From the NCBI GenBank assembly GCA_000231825.2, contig JH720337.1:293122-357121 (forward strand): a stretch of DNA of 64,000 nt. Direction: 5' to 3'. Position 1 is the first letter of the stretch. The number at the start of each line of letters is the position of its first letter. Made by a program: the position numbers and the translations under genes. The notes beneath the pieces were generated by a model, which did no database searches, had not been told where the DNA came from, and saw only the letters and a program-made list of their open reading frames with translations. This document shows, one piece after another, positions 12,725 through 26,340 of this stretch. Source of the stretch: Tetrahymena elliotti 4EA. Its lineage: Eukaryota; Ciliophora; Oligohymenophorea; Hymenostomatida; Tetrahymenidae.

Positions 12725-15700
12725 ATGAATACTAGAAGTGGCAAAAAATCCAGTGCTTCCAACTCCAAGCCCGAAACAACTTCCAACACTAAGAATTCCA
12801 CTAACAAGAAGGTTAAGGCCAACGAAGATCATGACATTGAAGGTCTTCAAGACGTTGCTAACAAGTTGAGAATTCTTTCCATGAAGATGACCAATGCCTC
12901 AAATAGTGGTCACCCTACTAGTTGTGCATCTATGGCTGAATTCCTCTCTGTTATGTTCTTCGACAAGTCTGGTAAGCTTATATAATACAAGATTAGCCAA
13001 TATGCTACTATTTTATAGAATAAGCAAGGGCAAATATTGATAGCTATCATTTAAAACTCTTTTTTTTAAAAATTAAAACCTAATAGTTTGCTAATTTTAA
13101 TTTTTAATTTTTTAGAATAAAACCTAAAAATGAGGATAAAAAATCAGTTTATACTTCGTTTCTAGCCTAAAAAAGAAGTTTTTGAGTAGAAAAATATGTT
13201 TACTTAATTTATTTTTAAAAATATAGGTATGAGAGTCAAGAGTGATAACCTCAAGTCATTTGTTGCTGATAGATTAGTTTTATCTAAGGGTCATACTGCT
13301 CCTATTTTATATGCTGCTTGGGGTATTGCTGGTATATACACTGAAGAATAATTAATGACCCTCCGTAAATTCGATTCTGACTTGGAAGGTCACCCCACCC
13401 CTAGACTCCCCTTCGTTGATGTTGCTACTGGTTCTTTGGGTCAAGGTTTAGGTGTTGCTTGCGGTATGGCTTATTCTTCCAAATACCTAGACAGCCTCAA
13501 TAACCGTTTCTGGTGCATCCTTGGTGATGGTGAATGTGCTGAAGGTAATTTATTATTTCTTATACAGGTTTTTTGAGGTTAAAAACAACTTTAGTAATAC
13601 TTTTTGCTTGACTTAACTTAATTTTGAGAAAAAATCTACTCAGTTTTGACAGAAATATTTTCTCTTAATTTGAAAAATATAGAGTTTGTATCTACTGCAT
13701 AGTAAGATATCTCATTTAAAAGGTTTTTTGTGCCAAAAAATCCATAATAAATTAATTGTTATTGTGGATAGATAAGTACGCAGTTCGTTTAAGATAAAAG
13801 TAAATTAAAATAATGAGCTTGTAGCATAAAATTATTAAAATATGGCAAAATATCTTTCACATTTTACTAACTCTACTTTGTAAATTTATTAATAGAACAA
13901 ATTAAGGATTTATAATTATTTTTAGATTTTTATTTAAAAAATATTGATTTTTATTGAGAGATATATATCTTAACCTTTTGCTTTTACTTAAAATTAATTC
14001 AAGCTTTTATAAGCGTGATAGAACTTTTGTCTATCTGATTCAACTTAATAGAAAGAAAACACATTTCTAATTTATTCCTTTTCAAAGAATATGGTGTGAA
14101 AGCAAAAGTCTTCAAAAGAATTATCTAGATTTATTTTAATTTGTTTTCTTTCATTGAGATATAATTTGATCATTTTAATTTACTCTCATACATACAGCAA
14201 ATGTAAATAATACAAAATTTTACCATTAAATGATGTATAATTAGTTTAAGTTAAGCTTTTCTAGAATCTTAAATCAGTAAACACAAAATACGGCAAATCT
14301 TTAATTTACTCAAATTAATTTTAAAAACTATCTCAAATTAAATCTTAATTGTTCATTTAATTTATTATTTTACTATACAATTTTATAAAGGTTCTGTTTG
14401 GGAAGCTGCTAACTTTGCTGGTATTTATAAGTTAGATAACTTGATTGCTGTTGTTGATGTTAACAGATTAGGTTAATCTGAAGCTACCTCTTTGGGTCAC
14501 TAAACCAATGTTTACAAGAAGAGATTTGAAGCCTTCGGATGGAATGCTTTAGTTGTTGATGGACATGATATTGAAGCCCTCATTAAGGCTTTCAATGATT
14601 GCAAGCACAAGGCTAACTAGCCCAGTGTCATTATTGCCAAGACCTTCAAAGGTAAGGGTCTTCCTAATATTGAAGATTAAGATAACTGGCACGGTAAGCC
14701 TGTCGGCAACAAGCTTGACGAATTAGTTAAACATCTTGAAGAACAAATTGTTGAAAAGGACAGAAAGGTTGCTACTATCCCCCCTGAGAATGCTGAAGAA
14801 ATTACTCTTCACACAGACAGCATTAAATTACCTGAACTCAGCTACAAGAAGGGATAAAGTGTAAAAAACATTTTAATATTCATTATTTTAAATTCTGTTT
14901 ATTACAATTTTTGATCAAAATCTACATGTAAATAAAAGGTTGCTACCAGATTCGCTTATGGTGAAGCTTTGAAGAGACTCGGTGGTGTTGATACTTACAG
15001 AAGAATTTGCTCTTTGGACGGTGATACCAAGAACTCTACCTATGCCCTCACTTTCAAGAATGCTTTCCCTGATAGATTCGTTGAATGCTACATTGCTGAA
15101 TAAAACTTAATCTCTGTTTCTATTGGTTTATCAGCCAGAAATAAAGTAAAAAAATTGTTTTTTTCTTAAATACATAGGAAATGAAAATTTAAAGGATCAA
15201 AATAGATAGAATATTTCATAAAAAAAGCTTATTAGTGAACACATTTAAAAATAAAAAGTTAATTTATAGAAAAAAATAAGTTTTTCTTTATTTTAGTAAA
15301 GCAAAAGATAGCATGAAATCATAAATAAATAAAGGATATTAGGTTTTTTGAATGATCTAAAATATTTTAAATGAAGCATAGCGAAATTTAATGAAAGAAT
15401 TAAAACATTAAAATTTGATTTAAAATTGTTAAAATTAATAAAATTATTTTGTAAAATAGATTCCTTTTGCTTCTACTTTTGGTGCTTTCTTCTCAAGAGC
15501 TTACGATCATATTAGAATGGCTGGTGTTTCTAAGGTTAACATTAAATTAGTTGGCTCTCACTCTGGTGTTTCTATTGGTGAAGATGGTCCCTCTTAAATG
15601 GCTTTGGAAGACTTTGCTATGTTCAGAGCTATTCCTGAAGCTGTTGTCCTCTATCCTTCCGATGCCGTTTCTTGTGAAAGAGCTGTTGAGTTAGCTGCTA

Positions 15701-16272
15701 ACCATCACGGTATTGTTTACATCCGTACTTCAAGACCTGCTACTGAAGTTGTTTATGACAACCATGAAGAATTCCACCTTGGCCAATCTAAGGTCCATGG
15801 TAAGACTGATTCTGATAAGATTCTTATTGTTGCTGGTGGTATTACCTTTGAAAATGCCATAAAGGCTCAAAAGACTTTAGCTGCTGAAGGAATCCATGCC
15901 AGAGTTATGGATATTTTCTCTATTAAGCCTATTGATAGAGATGGCATTATTAACAATGCTAAGGAATGCAACAACACTATCCTCACTGTTGAAGATCACT
16001 ACATTGAAGGTGGTATCCATGGTAATAAAATAATTTCTTTACATTTTATTTTTTTCATTAAAAATGTTTAATTCATTAAATTTATTAAAATTTTTTTTAA
16101 TTATTTAATAACAGAGGCTGTTTTAAGCGCTGTTGCTACTCTTGGTAGCGTCAAGGTCTATGGTGTCGCTGTCGACAGTGTTCCTAGAAGTGGTACTCCT
16201 GAAGATCTCTTAAATCACTATAAACTTTCTGCTCCTCACATAGCTGAAAAGGTTAAGAGCATCCTTCATTGA
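12725..16272 (+). CDS. TKT: Transketolase
   Basis: Thiamine-diphosphate enzyme of the non-oxidative pentose phosphate pathway, moving two-carbon units between sugar phosphates in the cytosol. Six exons (12725-12971, 13227-13544, 14391-14860, 14939-15145, 15460-16021, 16115-16272) give 653 residues. The first 40 or so residues are a Ser/Thr/Asn/Lys-rich extension. The transketolase core follows: [36 protein letters not shown], the diphosphate-binding [18 protein letters not shown], then the pyrimidine domain with the catalytic Glu of YIAEQNL (about 399) and [19 protein letters not shown]. The form resembles animal-type enzymes. Codons are unusually C-ending (TTC, AAC, GCC) compared with neighbouring genes, which suggests high expression. 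Intron 2 is 846 nt, the longest in the window; I found no gene inside it. Confidence 0.97.
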
Positions 16273-17326
16273 ATAAATATTTGATTCTGACCTAAGAATT
16301 AAGAATAATAATTTTTTATGAGTTTATATAATAAATATTATAGAGTCAAATTAAAATTTAAAATAATAATGTTCATTCATCAGTTAAATTTTATGTCACT
16401 GTATTGTCTGCTCACCTAAGGCTTATTAAATTTTTAATGATGATTTTAAAAAATTTATTTTAATTTTATATCCCTCCTTAACATCTTACAAAATTAATTC
16501 AAATTAAATTTAAAAATAATTATTAATTCTTTTGTTTATTAATATTCTTAAAGAAGGATTTTAAAGCATTACTTACAAATTGAAGATTTATTCTTTCAAT
16601 AAAGTAAAACTAACCAAAATTTTTCCTGCTTTAAACTTAATAAACTAGCTTGATCAACTCAAAACACAATTTAAATAATCAAAGTTTTATTTTTTCACTT
16701 CACTTACTCAAAGTGTTTCAATTTAAAATGTAATTATTGAATTTTTAAAATTATTTTAAATTTGATTTGATTAATTCTTTTATTTTAGTTGATAAAAGGA
16801 GGAAAAACATCACAAAGGTAATTTACTTTAATATAGTTTATCTAATTAAAAAAAATCATTCAACAAAGCTATCAATAAAAACACTGAAGAGAGATAAAGT
16901 ATTGATTAATTTTTTTTATTTTTAATTTTAGTGAAATTGGTTTTATTGAAGTAAAAAATTTTTATCAATTTTAAAAATAATTTGAAAATCATTAAAATAA
17001 TTTTAGATAAAATTTGGTTAAGAAAAATAAATAGTGACAATATTAATAACAGTAAAAGTTAGCTTAAACAAAATAAAGAGATAATACGCGAAATTAATCT
17101 ACAAATATATAGATTTTTACAAGAATAATATTTGTATTTCCTTTAAATTACTAAACTATTTTGTGTAAATAAAAACATTTAATTAATTTTTATTATGTAA
17201 AATTAAAAAGTTTTTTTCAAATTAAATAAAATATTTAGTTTTTATAATTCTGTTCATTTTTTAATATTTCTAATCGAACTTTAAGTTTTTTTATAGATAA
17301 GATTATTAGGTTACTCTATTATCTAA
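16273..17326. other. Convergent intergenic region, 1.05 kb
   Basis: Lies between the transketolase stop and the stop of the TMBIM-like gene on the opposite strand, so it should hold two 3' ends. A/T-rich; TGA and short open frames only. I see no gene. Confidence 0.5.
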
Positions 17327-18337
17327 TCAATCTCTTGGCAAAATTCTTGAGAGAATTTCTAAAGTTCTTATGAAAAGCATTACAATGTCTACATATATAA
17401 GCATAGAAGCTACTATGTAATCATCTAAAGTAATATCTTCGTATTTACCATCCATAATAGAATGCAAGTCAATTACAAGATAGAAACCAAAAGAAATACC
17501 AGAGAGTAAACTGTATGTAATGTAAATAAAGGGGAATCCAATCAAAATTAAAACTGAGATAATAGCAAGAGCTGACCCTAAAACACTGCATAGGGTACCT
17601 TTGAACTAAAAATCTATTGAGGTTGTATAGGCTAATAATGTAAGGCATAATACGATGCTAAAAGTAACAATTACTGAAAGGAAAACTATCATTTAATTTC
17701 TTTCATTGTGAGTTCCATCTGAGTTTATACAAAAACCACCACAAAAAAAGGATATAATATAAGCCCAAGAAATAGTAAATGTTAAAAGTAGAATATAGTT
17801 ATAAGGAACTCTTCGAGCAGCAGTCCTTGAAACAAAAATTTGAATAGAAGTGATTATAATAATTCCCAAAGCTAATAAGAGAAATCCATAATATTCTGAT
17901 TAAAAATTTTAGAATTAGTTAACATACATACTCAAAGAGCTGAAGCCCGAAGTCAACAAAAGTTAAAAGAAAACAATACTGAAGACTTTTTTTACAAAAT
18001 TTTTTTATGCAGAATCCATTATGGAGCTTCCTTCAATAATCTAATCTTTATCCTGATAATTTTGATCTACTATATTTTAAGGGTTACTTTCCTCAACAAT
18101 GTCTTGAAATTCTTAATATTGGTTATTAGTGTTTCCATTTTGTGATGCAACAGATTATTTTGCTGAAGAATATTGCTATTCAGATTTTTAAGAGATTGAA
18201 TCAATTGCAGTTTCTTTATCTGTTCCTACATAGCTTTATCCATCAGCAGTTTTTTAAGATTCTAAATCGACTTAATCTTTAAGATTTTAGTCTTGCTCAG
18301 CTAGTTCTACTCTTTTTACAGATGGGTTATCTATCAT
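17327..18337 (-). CDS. Bax inhibitor-1 / TMBIM (Lifeguard-like) membrane protein
   Basis: Intronless gene of 336 residues. About 130 residues at the N-terminus are polar, acidic and Gln-rich (starting MIDNPSVKRVELAEQD), as in Lifeguard proteins with a soluble N-terminal tail. Six or seven hydrophobic helices follow, including VFSIVFFQLLLTSGFSSLS, YGFLLLALGIIIITS, NYILLLTFTISWAYI, MIVFLSVIVTFSIVLCL and LAIISVLILIGFPFIYITY. The diagnostic C-terminal part reads DLHSIMDGKYEDITLDDYIV followed by ASMLIYVDIVMLFIRTLEIL, matching the TMBIM pattern in which an Asp-containing loop precedes a Tyr-x-Asp helix. The family acts in ER or Golgi membranes on calcium leak and stress survival; the role in ciliates is not established. 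The start is the only Met near the head of the frame. Confidence 0.85.
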
Positions 18338-19979
18338 ACTATCACGAATTTTGTTAGTTTAAGTTTAATGATATATTTAATTTTTTAATGAATTTCTATC
18401 AATTATTTTTTGTTTTTTTTTATAATCTGATTATGGACAAATAATATGCTTCTAAATTTGGTAAATTTTTTAATGAAAGATAGAGACTTGCTCTTAAAAT
18501 TTTAAGAGTTTTTTTCAACCTTTTACAATGGTTGAGAAAAAAATTAATTATTTTATTAGCAAAAATATGAGATCATCTATTATTTTTTTAATTTGTTATT
18601 ACTTGTTTCTAATATTGCCCATAAACTTTGCTTTCTAAAATTATTCTCTCAATAATAAAAAATATGTTTGACCAAAACTAATATTTTATTTGGTGAGGCG
18701 GATACTAACTAACATCCCAAATAAGTATGTTAGATCATAAATTTTTGTAAGTTTTTCCTCTTAAAACAAAAATTAAAATTATCTTGCGTTAAGTTAAGCT
18801 CGTATTTTATGATTTTTGAAAGACTTAAACCCAAATTAATATTGTAAAAGAAAATGGTATCTACAATAATGGAAGAAATTTTTAATAGAGAAAAGTAAAT
18901 TTTGAGAAAATCTCGAATTCTCTAAAATAACAAATTAAAATGCTTAATAAAATTTATTTTCAAAAAAATACTTGCTTTTCATCATACCTGATGTAAATAT
19001 ATTTATATCTAAAACTACTTAAAAAAATTACATCAATTAATGGCTTTAATAATTTGATAATATTCTTGTTGCATTTTTTAAAATATTGCAGGATGGGAAT
19101 ATTATAAATATATTTTAGATTATTAAATTATTTAAAATTGATTCTAAGTCGTTAGTAATGTAAAGGTTTCACTCAAAAATTTAAACAGTAGAAGATATCT
19201 AAAAATGTTAATATTATCTATTTAGATCATAAATAAAATGAACTTTCTTTTTGAACTCAATTTTTCAGATTATGACGTATATGGGATATAAGAAAAGAAA
19301 TAAATATGAGATATTATCAGTATTCAATTTTTATGCTTGAAAAAAAAAAGTTTATAGAAATTTATTTAGCTTAAAAATACTATTTGGCAACCAAAGAAAT
19401 GTTTGTAATTAGATAACTTGAATATCAATTAAATTTTGTGCTTAATAATTATATAAAATAATCTAATTCCAAAAAAGCACAGAGATATATCTTATCAAAA
19501 GAATAATTTAAAAAGCGATTTGTGTAATTAGTTTAGTGACAATAATAGCTATCAAAAGATCTATGCAAGCATATTGTAAGAAATGGGTTTTCAAATAATT
19601 TTGGTTACATTTGTAGATAATTAATCTGTAAAATAAGTAGAGTATTTATTTATTACTTTCTATTTGAGATGAAAATTGCGGAAATAGCTTAAAAAATGAA
19701 ATTAGCCTCTTGATAACAAATAACGATATAAAAATTGTATGTCAAAGCAAATGAATTAAATTTGTTATTTCATTCATTTTTATAATATTAATTTTCTTTG
19801 TAATAAACTTAATTGATGAATTACTATTTCTTTCTTAATATTATAAATTAATTGTTTCCAATAATAAAAACTCTAGCGATTTGTTATTGATTATTATAAA
19901 TATTAGTCGAAAAATACCGTATTATTTATTTTTTTCTAAGAAGCAAATAACTCTAAATCTATTAATAAAAGTTAGCAAG
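18338..19979. other. Divergent intergenic region, 1.6 kb
   Basis: Separates the start codons of the TMBIM-like and C2-domain genes, so both promoters must lie here. It is uniformly A/T-rich. A short GC-richer stretch near 18690 (GTGAGGCGGATACTAAC) stands out but matches no element I know. Confidence 0.45.
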
Positions 19980-22900
19980 ATGGGTATTTGCTCAAGTTAA
20001 GATAAAATAAAATCAGAAAAATAAAAAAAAGTTAAAGGAAATGAACCTAACTAGCCTATTCTTCCTCAGCCTACTGAGAGAGATAAGCAAATCAAAAGGA
20101 CCTTTACTGTCATTCTCTCAAATTTGAAAATTAAAAATCCTCCATAAAAAGTAATTATTTTCTATTTTTTTAATTGCTTCAGATAGTGTTAGGGTTAATA
20201 ATTCATTATCGTGTTAAGATAGAGCTCCTAAATATTATTTTTTTAAAAATAGGCAGGTGCTTCTTTACACCTTAATTTTGATACATAATACAAGCAATAG
20301 CTTTCTCTCGTTGAAATTGATAATAGTCTTAGGGTAATTAATAGAGTTCTTTTTGATAACTATCTATTCATCAATTAGAAATAAAAGAAAAATGCATTCT
20401 CCTTTTTAGATATGTTATTAATTATTGAGAAATGGGGCTAATTTATGCTAGAATTTTATAATAAATTGATGAAAAGAATCAGATTAAAATTAAATGATAT
20501 TATGATGAATTGTATTTCATTCTAAATAATTTCTTTTAAATTTAATATAGTGGAAACAACAACTAGAATTTGAATATACAGTAGATGATTATCGTCTTAA
20601 GTCTTTAGCCTTTGTAAGTTTTTCTCTTAAAAATAGCTAAGAACATGATCTAGGAAATCTATACTTGAAAGTATACAAAGTGGCAACTGGTCCATACCAT
20701 CACGATATGTCAATTGTGTGGAAAAATAATATTACTCCTCAAAAGGTAGATTGAATTAGCTTTATATTATTAATATTTCTATAGCATTATTATAAAGATG
20801 TCTATAATAATTTTATACAAAATGGAAAAAGAGTAAAAATGTAATCCTATTACAAATATCTATTTTAACTTTGGTTATTTTACAGTAGTGCACAGCTCTA
20901 GCATAAATTCATATTTAATTTAATATTAATAAAGATTTAGTAATTGAATAATTAAAAATTTATTTAATATGTTAGATGGCATAAATGAAAGCATTAAATA
21001 TCCCTGTTCATCAACACACAGAAGGAAGAATAAGCTTTGATTTAAAAATGTTTTAAAAAATTGAATTTTGCATCTCAACATACTCAATTATTAGCAATTT
21101 GGAAGCATTTACTGATAAAGCCTATAATTTTTCTTTGAGATTGATTGTAAAATAATTCTACATTTGAGATGAAGATATTAACTTAACTATAAAATAAAGA
21201 CTCATAATAATACTTATAATAGCGAGCATTCAGATTTCTTTCTAAATCCAGCCTTTCACAAAGCAGATGATAAATAATAAACAGATAGCTAGGATGAAAA
21301 AAATTCAAGGGTTTCATACAAAAATGGTAAGTAAAAAGATTAAGACAATGATAAAGAAAGAGCAAATACAGCAGTTGCTGCTCCTGGAGATGAAAATTTT
21401 AATTTAGAAATGAATGAAAATGTTGATGCAGCAAAAATTAAATATAGAATTATCAAACCAAAAAGAGAAATTAGTGAATCTCAAGGATTAGATTCGCCAA
21501 CAAAGTATTATATTTTCTATTAAAGCAAGCTAGCTAAATAATATTTTTAACCGTTAAAATAATTCTTTAGGAAAAAAAATACAATAATTCTCAATTAGGT
21601 TAATGATAATAGAAAGCTAGTTCCTACATTAAGCTTCACAAAATAGGAATCTTAAAGTAAGTAAATGTCTTATTTAGATATAAATTTAATTTTACTTTTT
21701 TAAGAACTTGCAAAATTAGGATCAATTAAAATAATGCCAGGCACAGGAAAAGTAGAATCATCTCATGATGGTAATTTATAGGATAAAATAATAAATTTTG
21801 AATTAAGTTTATCTTTATTCAAAAAGAAAAAGAAATGAGCGATTAAGTTAATGAAGAATTAACAGGAGCATAAACAGATAAATAATCTGTGGACGAAGAA
21901 TAAGTATTGTAATGGGATTATTCAAGTGAAGATAATAACTAAGATGCTCCTGATCCACCTGAGCTTATTGTAAAGCTTACCACAAAAGATTTAGCTACAA
22001 CATCTCTACAAATATGCTTTTGGGGTCTCTAATCAACTGAACCACTTGAAAGAATTGATGAAACTGGAAAAATTATTAAATACTTTGATAACCATATAGC
22101 AGGGGAGTGTTACATGTCCTTAAACAGAATTTTTGCTGTTGATCCTGAAATTGTAAAAAATGAATTTAAGAAAAAATTAATTATTAACTTTTACTAATAA
22201 TAATGATAGATTGAAATTAAAGGTTAAAAAGTGCAAGTGAGAAGAAAAGCAATAAACGAAAAGTTATGGAATCATGGTAAAGAAGTGGGATCTACAAAAA
22301 GTAACTTCAAAGTTATCAATCATGAGTATCTATAGTAAATGATAGTTGGTGTCTAAACTGAAAATGGAGTTTTGAAAGCAAGTCCAGCTGTTTATGATTT
22401 CAAAGAAGGAAATGCCAATAATGCAGATGTAAAGACTGACTTTTAAGATTGTTGAGAATAACAAATAAATTTATTTTATTTTTTTAAATAAAGATTCTAG
22501 CACTTAACCAAGCAAAAAATATTTTAAATGATAATGTATTCACATTGTATGAAAAAAAGCAGATTCTAGAAGTAAACATTTTTAAATTTAGGAAACAATT
22601 TAAATAGTTAATTTTTATTTATTGATTTAAAGCAAAAGGATAAGGATAATATAAAAAAATAAATTAATGAAAGCTTTTAAACTGTATTTGAATTAGCCTA
22701 AAAGAGTCATAAAGAATCAATTAAATCATTCTATTATAAAAGTCAAGAAGAACTACTCTAGTCTCAAGATATTTTAATTGAGGTAGCAAAGCACTTATCA
22801 TAATATGCAGATGAAGTTGATGAATACTTAAGAGATAATTACTATGAATGTCTTAAAATTATTATTAATAGGTAAATAATTATTTAAAGCTATTATTTTT

Positions 22901-25377
22901 TCATTATGTTTTATTGCTTATTTATTAGAGGTGAATTTGACCTTAATTATATGGGTTTTGATGAATCTTATCATTTCTTACTTGAAACTGCTCAGGGCGC
23001 TCAGTTAAAGAAGACAGGTTTTAATAAATAAGCTATTACAAAACTTAGTTAGAAAATGAAAGTTGCTTTGAGTTACTAAAAGCTACTTTATAGTATTTTA
23101 GAAAAAGTTCTAGACAAACTAAATTAAAAAGCCTTGAGTGATAAAGAAAGATAATTTGTCGAAAACTATTGTGCAGTTGCTTATTTTAGGTAAATAATCA
23201 ATTTTTTATTTGATTGTATCAAAATCAATATTAACAATTTAATTTATGGTGTAAAATATCACATATTTTTTTATATAAAGGATACCAGAATTTAGACAAA
23301 AACTGTTAAGCGTTGTAATCAAATCTGATGATGTAGAAATCACAGAATGGAGAGGTACTGAATATTAACTTGATGAGACAAAAAATAATAAGCTCACTAA
23401 AAATAATGAATTTATTAGCTTGTTTGACTGGGAATAAAGTTTTTACAGATTCCTCAAAACTTAAGAAAGAGGTGAGTAACATTTTAATGATTTAAGTGCA
23501 ATATTGAATGATACCAAGTGGTCTTATAGAATGTCAAAAAGAGGTGTTGCTTTCTTCTTTTTCTTAACAGAGTGGCTTTAATATGTTAATAAAACTGTTG
23601 TTGTTAAAGATCATGTACCTTGGTAAGATCTTCCAGGTTACCTTACTCTACTTAGAGCTTTTTTGGTAGAATTAAAGTAAAGAGATATCCTTTAATATCC
23701 AGAAGCATTAAAACTAGCTTCTTAGAGTATTTTAAATAATGAGAGACTTCTGAATATCCTAATTACTCTCATTTATAATAAAACAAAGTAATTTATTTTT
23801 ATATAAATTTCCTTTATAATTTAAGGAATTATTATAATTAGTGTTTATGATTCCAGTAAAACAGTACAGACCTTTGATTTGATTAACTCATGGATGCAAT
23901 TCCTCATTTAAAACAATAAAAATATCCCTACTGTGTTTGATTTTAGCTTTTTCTTAAAAGGTATTAGAACTGTATTAGAATAGGATCATTCTATTTGTTT
24001 AGCTAGAGTAATTTGGGTTATATATAATAACTTTACATTATTTCCTCCAGACTTTTAAAAAGAAATATGTGAATATTTATTTTCCAATCTTTTCTTCAGG
24101 TAGATTAGATTCTTTTTTGAACTAAAATTAATTCTTTCTATGTAATAAAAAAGGCTCTTCATGCACTGGTCTTATAATGTTAGAATGATATTCTAGTATT
24201 TCTTAATTTATAGAATTCACCATTTGTTTGGAGAATAGAAGACTAAAATCAAAGCAATCGAGTAATTCGTTTATTTTAATTATCTATTTAAGTAAATATT
24301 TATTTTTTTAAAAAGTGAGCTCAAGAGACAATTATTGAATAACACTAATTTTTCTGAAAGAAAATTTGCTTTGATAGTAAAAATTATTTGTTGAGTTGAT
24401 TCTAAATAAAATTTTTTTTTTCATAAATAGAATGATATAATTCATTTGCTGTATGGTAAAATGATGAATATCGTCGATTTAGCAAGAGCTAAATATGCTT
24501 CTTAGGAAACATAATTTTAAGAATAATAAAAATTTCACTAAAAAATGAGATAAAAATTGATTGAAAAGTAGGAAAACAAGCTATTTTCAAAATCAGGTTT
24601 GACTCACAATAACTCTTATTCAATCTTAGAAATTTCATTCTCTTAAGAAAAAGAAAGAATTTAAGAAGAAATATAAACAACTCAAAATAATATTTTAGAT
24701 GATCTTAATGACAAGGAGAATGATGCTGAAAATGAAGAGAAAGCGATAAAGCCAGTTGAGAAAGATATGATTTTTGATTCATTTGAAAATTATGAAATCT
24801 AATAGATATAAAGAGCTTAAAGTACTATCACTCAAATTAAAGTTCACTTAAAAAGATCTAACTCAGTAACATAAGGACATCAAGTTATTTAAAAAGAAGA
24901 TACTTAATTTGAGTATGGTGACAATTAGGATCAGTAGGTAGGCAACTTCTAAAAACAAACTATCTCAATGTCTAACTCATTAAACAATTAGTAATTAAAA
25001 AGGTCAGACTCATTAAAAGAAGTAAATAATAAACAAAAAGTTATAATTTACAATCGTAGAGTAGGCTATAAAATAGAAGATGGTAATATTTTTTTTGCAT
25101 ATTTTAATTATTAAAAAAAATAATATGAAAAGAAAAAGACGATAATTTAGTTTAAATAGAAAAACAATATATTAAGTATATTGTACAGTCATGCTATGAG
25201 TTTGAATAATTGAAAAAAAACTATTAAAAATGGTATTAATAGTCAATGTCAAAGCTTCCACCTATGACTAAAGATAGAAGACTAGCACAAGCAAGAAAAT
25301 TTTTAATTCCAGAAGTTATATTAAAGGCAACTATCGATGAAGCTGAATTAAGTTATTCACAGATGGATGAATGGTGA
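19980..25377 (+). CDS. Large N-myristoylated protein with C2-like domain, function unknown
   Basis: Seventeen exons give 1355 residues; exon lengths sum to 1356 codons with consistent phases. The N-terminus MGICSSQDK fits the N-myristoylation consensus (Gly2, Ser at 5-6) and has Cys4 for palmitoylation. Residues about 40-170 look like a C2 beta-sandwich of the kind found at the N-terminus of EEIG1/EHBP1 proteins (FTVILSNLKIKNPPQ, LHLNFDTQYKQQLSLVEI, WKQQLEFEYTVDD, GNLYLKVYKVATGPY). A linker rich in Asp, Asn and Gln follows, then a long helical region with WRGTEYQLDETKN and WVIYNNFTLFPPDFQKEICEY, and a charged Gln/Ser tail containing repeated RSNSV/RSDSL-like basophilic phosphorylation motifs. 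It ends SYSQMDEW. An apparent TGA near 22198 falls inside a proper GT..AG intron (22153-22209). I infer a membrane-tethered scaffold; the family assignment is tentative. Confidence 0.75.
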
Positions 25378-25781
25378 TTAAATAATGTTCTAATAATATA
25401 CAAACAAGCTTTGATTAATTTTGAATAAAAATACTTATTCTTACTAGTTATTTTAAAGATTTTAATTATTTTAAACAAGAAAGGTATTTCAAATTAAAAG
25501 TCACATTTTATTTTCCCTTATTTCTATCATGAAAATATTCAAAAATTAGCAAAAAGTAATCAAAAATATAAACGAAAAACAGACCAAATTACATAAAAAA
25601 AAAATAGCAAAATACACTTCATTCTTATATAAAATGTATATAAATATATTATTAATGTTTAGATATAGTATTCTATTTCAGATTTTCTCTTAATTATTTT
25701 TTTACAACCATCAATCACTTAAATCTTATCATTTTATTTAATTTAAAATATTTATAATAAATTAAATTTTAAAAATTTAAA

Positions 25782-26043
25782 ATGAAGAAACTTAAATTAA
25801 TAATTATTCTATTATATTTTTGTATAATTAAAAATATCTATCAAACCATAAGAAAGTAAGTATTATATCTTAATTAATTCAATGTTGAAAGTATTATTTT
25901 TCAGAAATATACTAAATTATTTTTTTATTTTAAGTTCAATAAAATAATTTAATTAAAAATATTTACAATAAATATTATGCCTTTTCCAAATTAAGTAAAT
26001 ACCCTTTTTTTAAATTTAAAATGGAGTAAATTAAAAATAATGA
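25782..26043 (+). CDS. Candidate small secreted or anchored peptide, 70 residues (doubtful)
   Basis: A Met followed by a good hydrophobic signal-like stretch (MKKLKLIIILLYFCIIKNIY), then a well-formed intron (GTAAGT at 25856, TTTCAG ending 25904) and a short second exon ending in TGA. Exons sum to 71 codons. With only TGA as stop, open frames this long occur by chance in AT-rich DNA, and the second exon has no recognisable composition. Only transcript evidence could confirm it. Confidence 0.2.
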
Positions 26044-26300
26044 ACAATTAATTAATTCAAAAATTTTAACACTAATTTTATAAAGTCAATAATACATAAA
26101 ATTTTTTTGCTAATTTTGCAAATTTTATAGCAAAACTATAATATTTTGTTCAGGGCTGGATGAATATTCAAAGACATATTGGTTATCTTTTTTGAAAATA
26201 ATTAAGAATTTAAGTTTTAAGTATCTTATTTATGCTGAAATATGTTTTTATTTTTTTAATATGAATATCAAATAAGTAAATTGAAATAATTAATAAAATT

Positions 26301-26340
26301 TTTTTGCGGGTAAATAGTAAGGGTTAACCATATGGCGCGG
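26301..26340 (+). promoter_or_regulatory. E2F-like GC-rich element upstream of POLE
   Basis: Two GC-rich cores, TTTTTGCGGG (26301-26310) and ATGGCGCGG (26332-26340), flank a palindromic GGGTTAACC. They sit about 180-215 bp before the POLE start. TTTTTGCGGG and GGCGCG resemble E2F/DP binding sites, and replicative polymerase genes are classical E2F targets in other eukaryotes. The regulatory role is inferred. Confidence 0.4.

Noticed and set aside
13545..14390. 846-nt transketolase intron as a hidden gene
   Set aside because: Open stretches exist, as expected with one stop codon, but none has a convincing start, composition or similarity.
22153..22209. In-frame TGA in the C2-domain gene, seeming to break it
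   Set aside because: The TGA lies in a 57-nt intron with proper GT..AG ends; removing it leaves the frame open with consistent phase.
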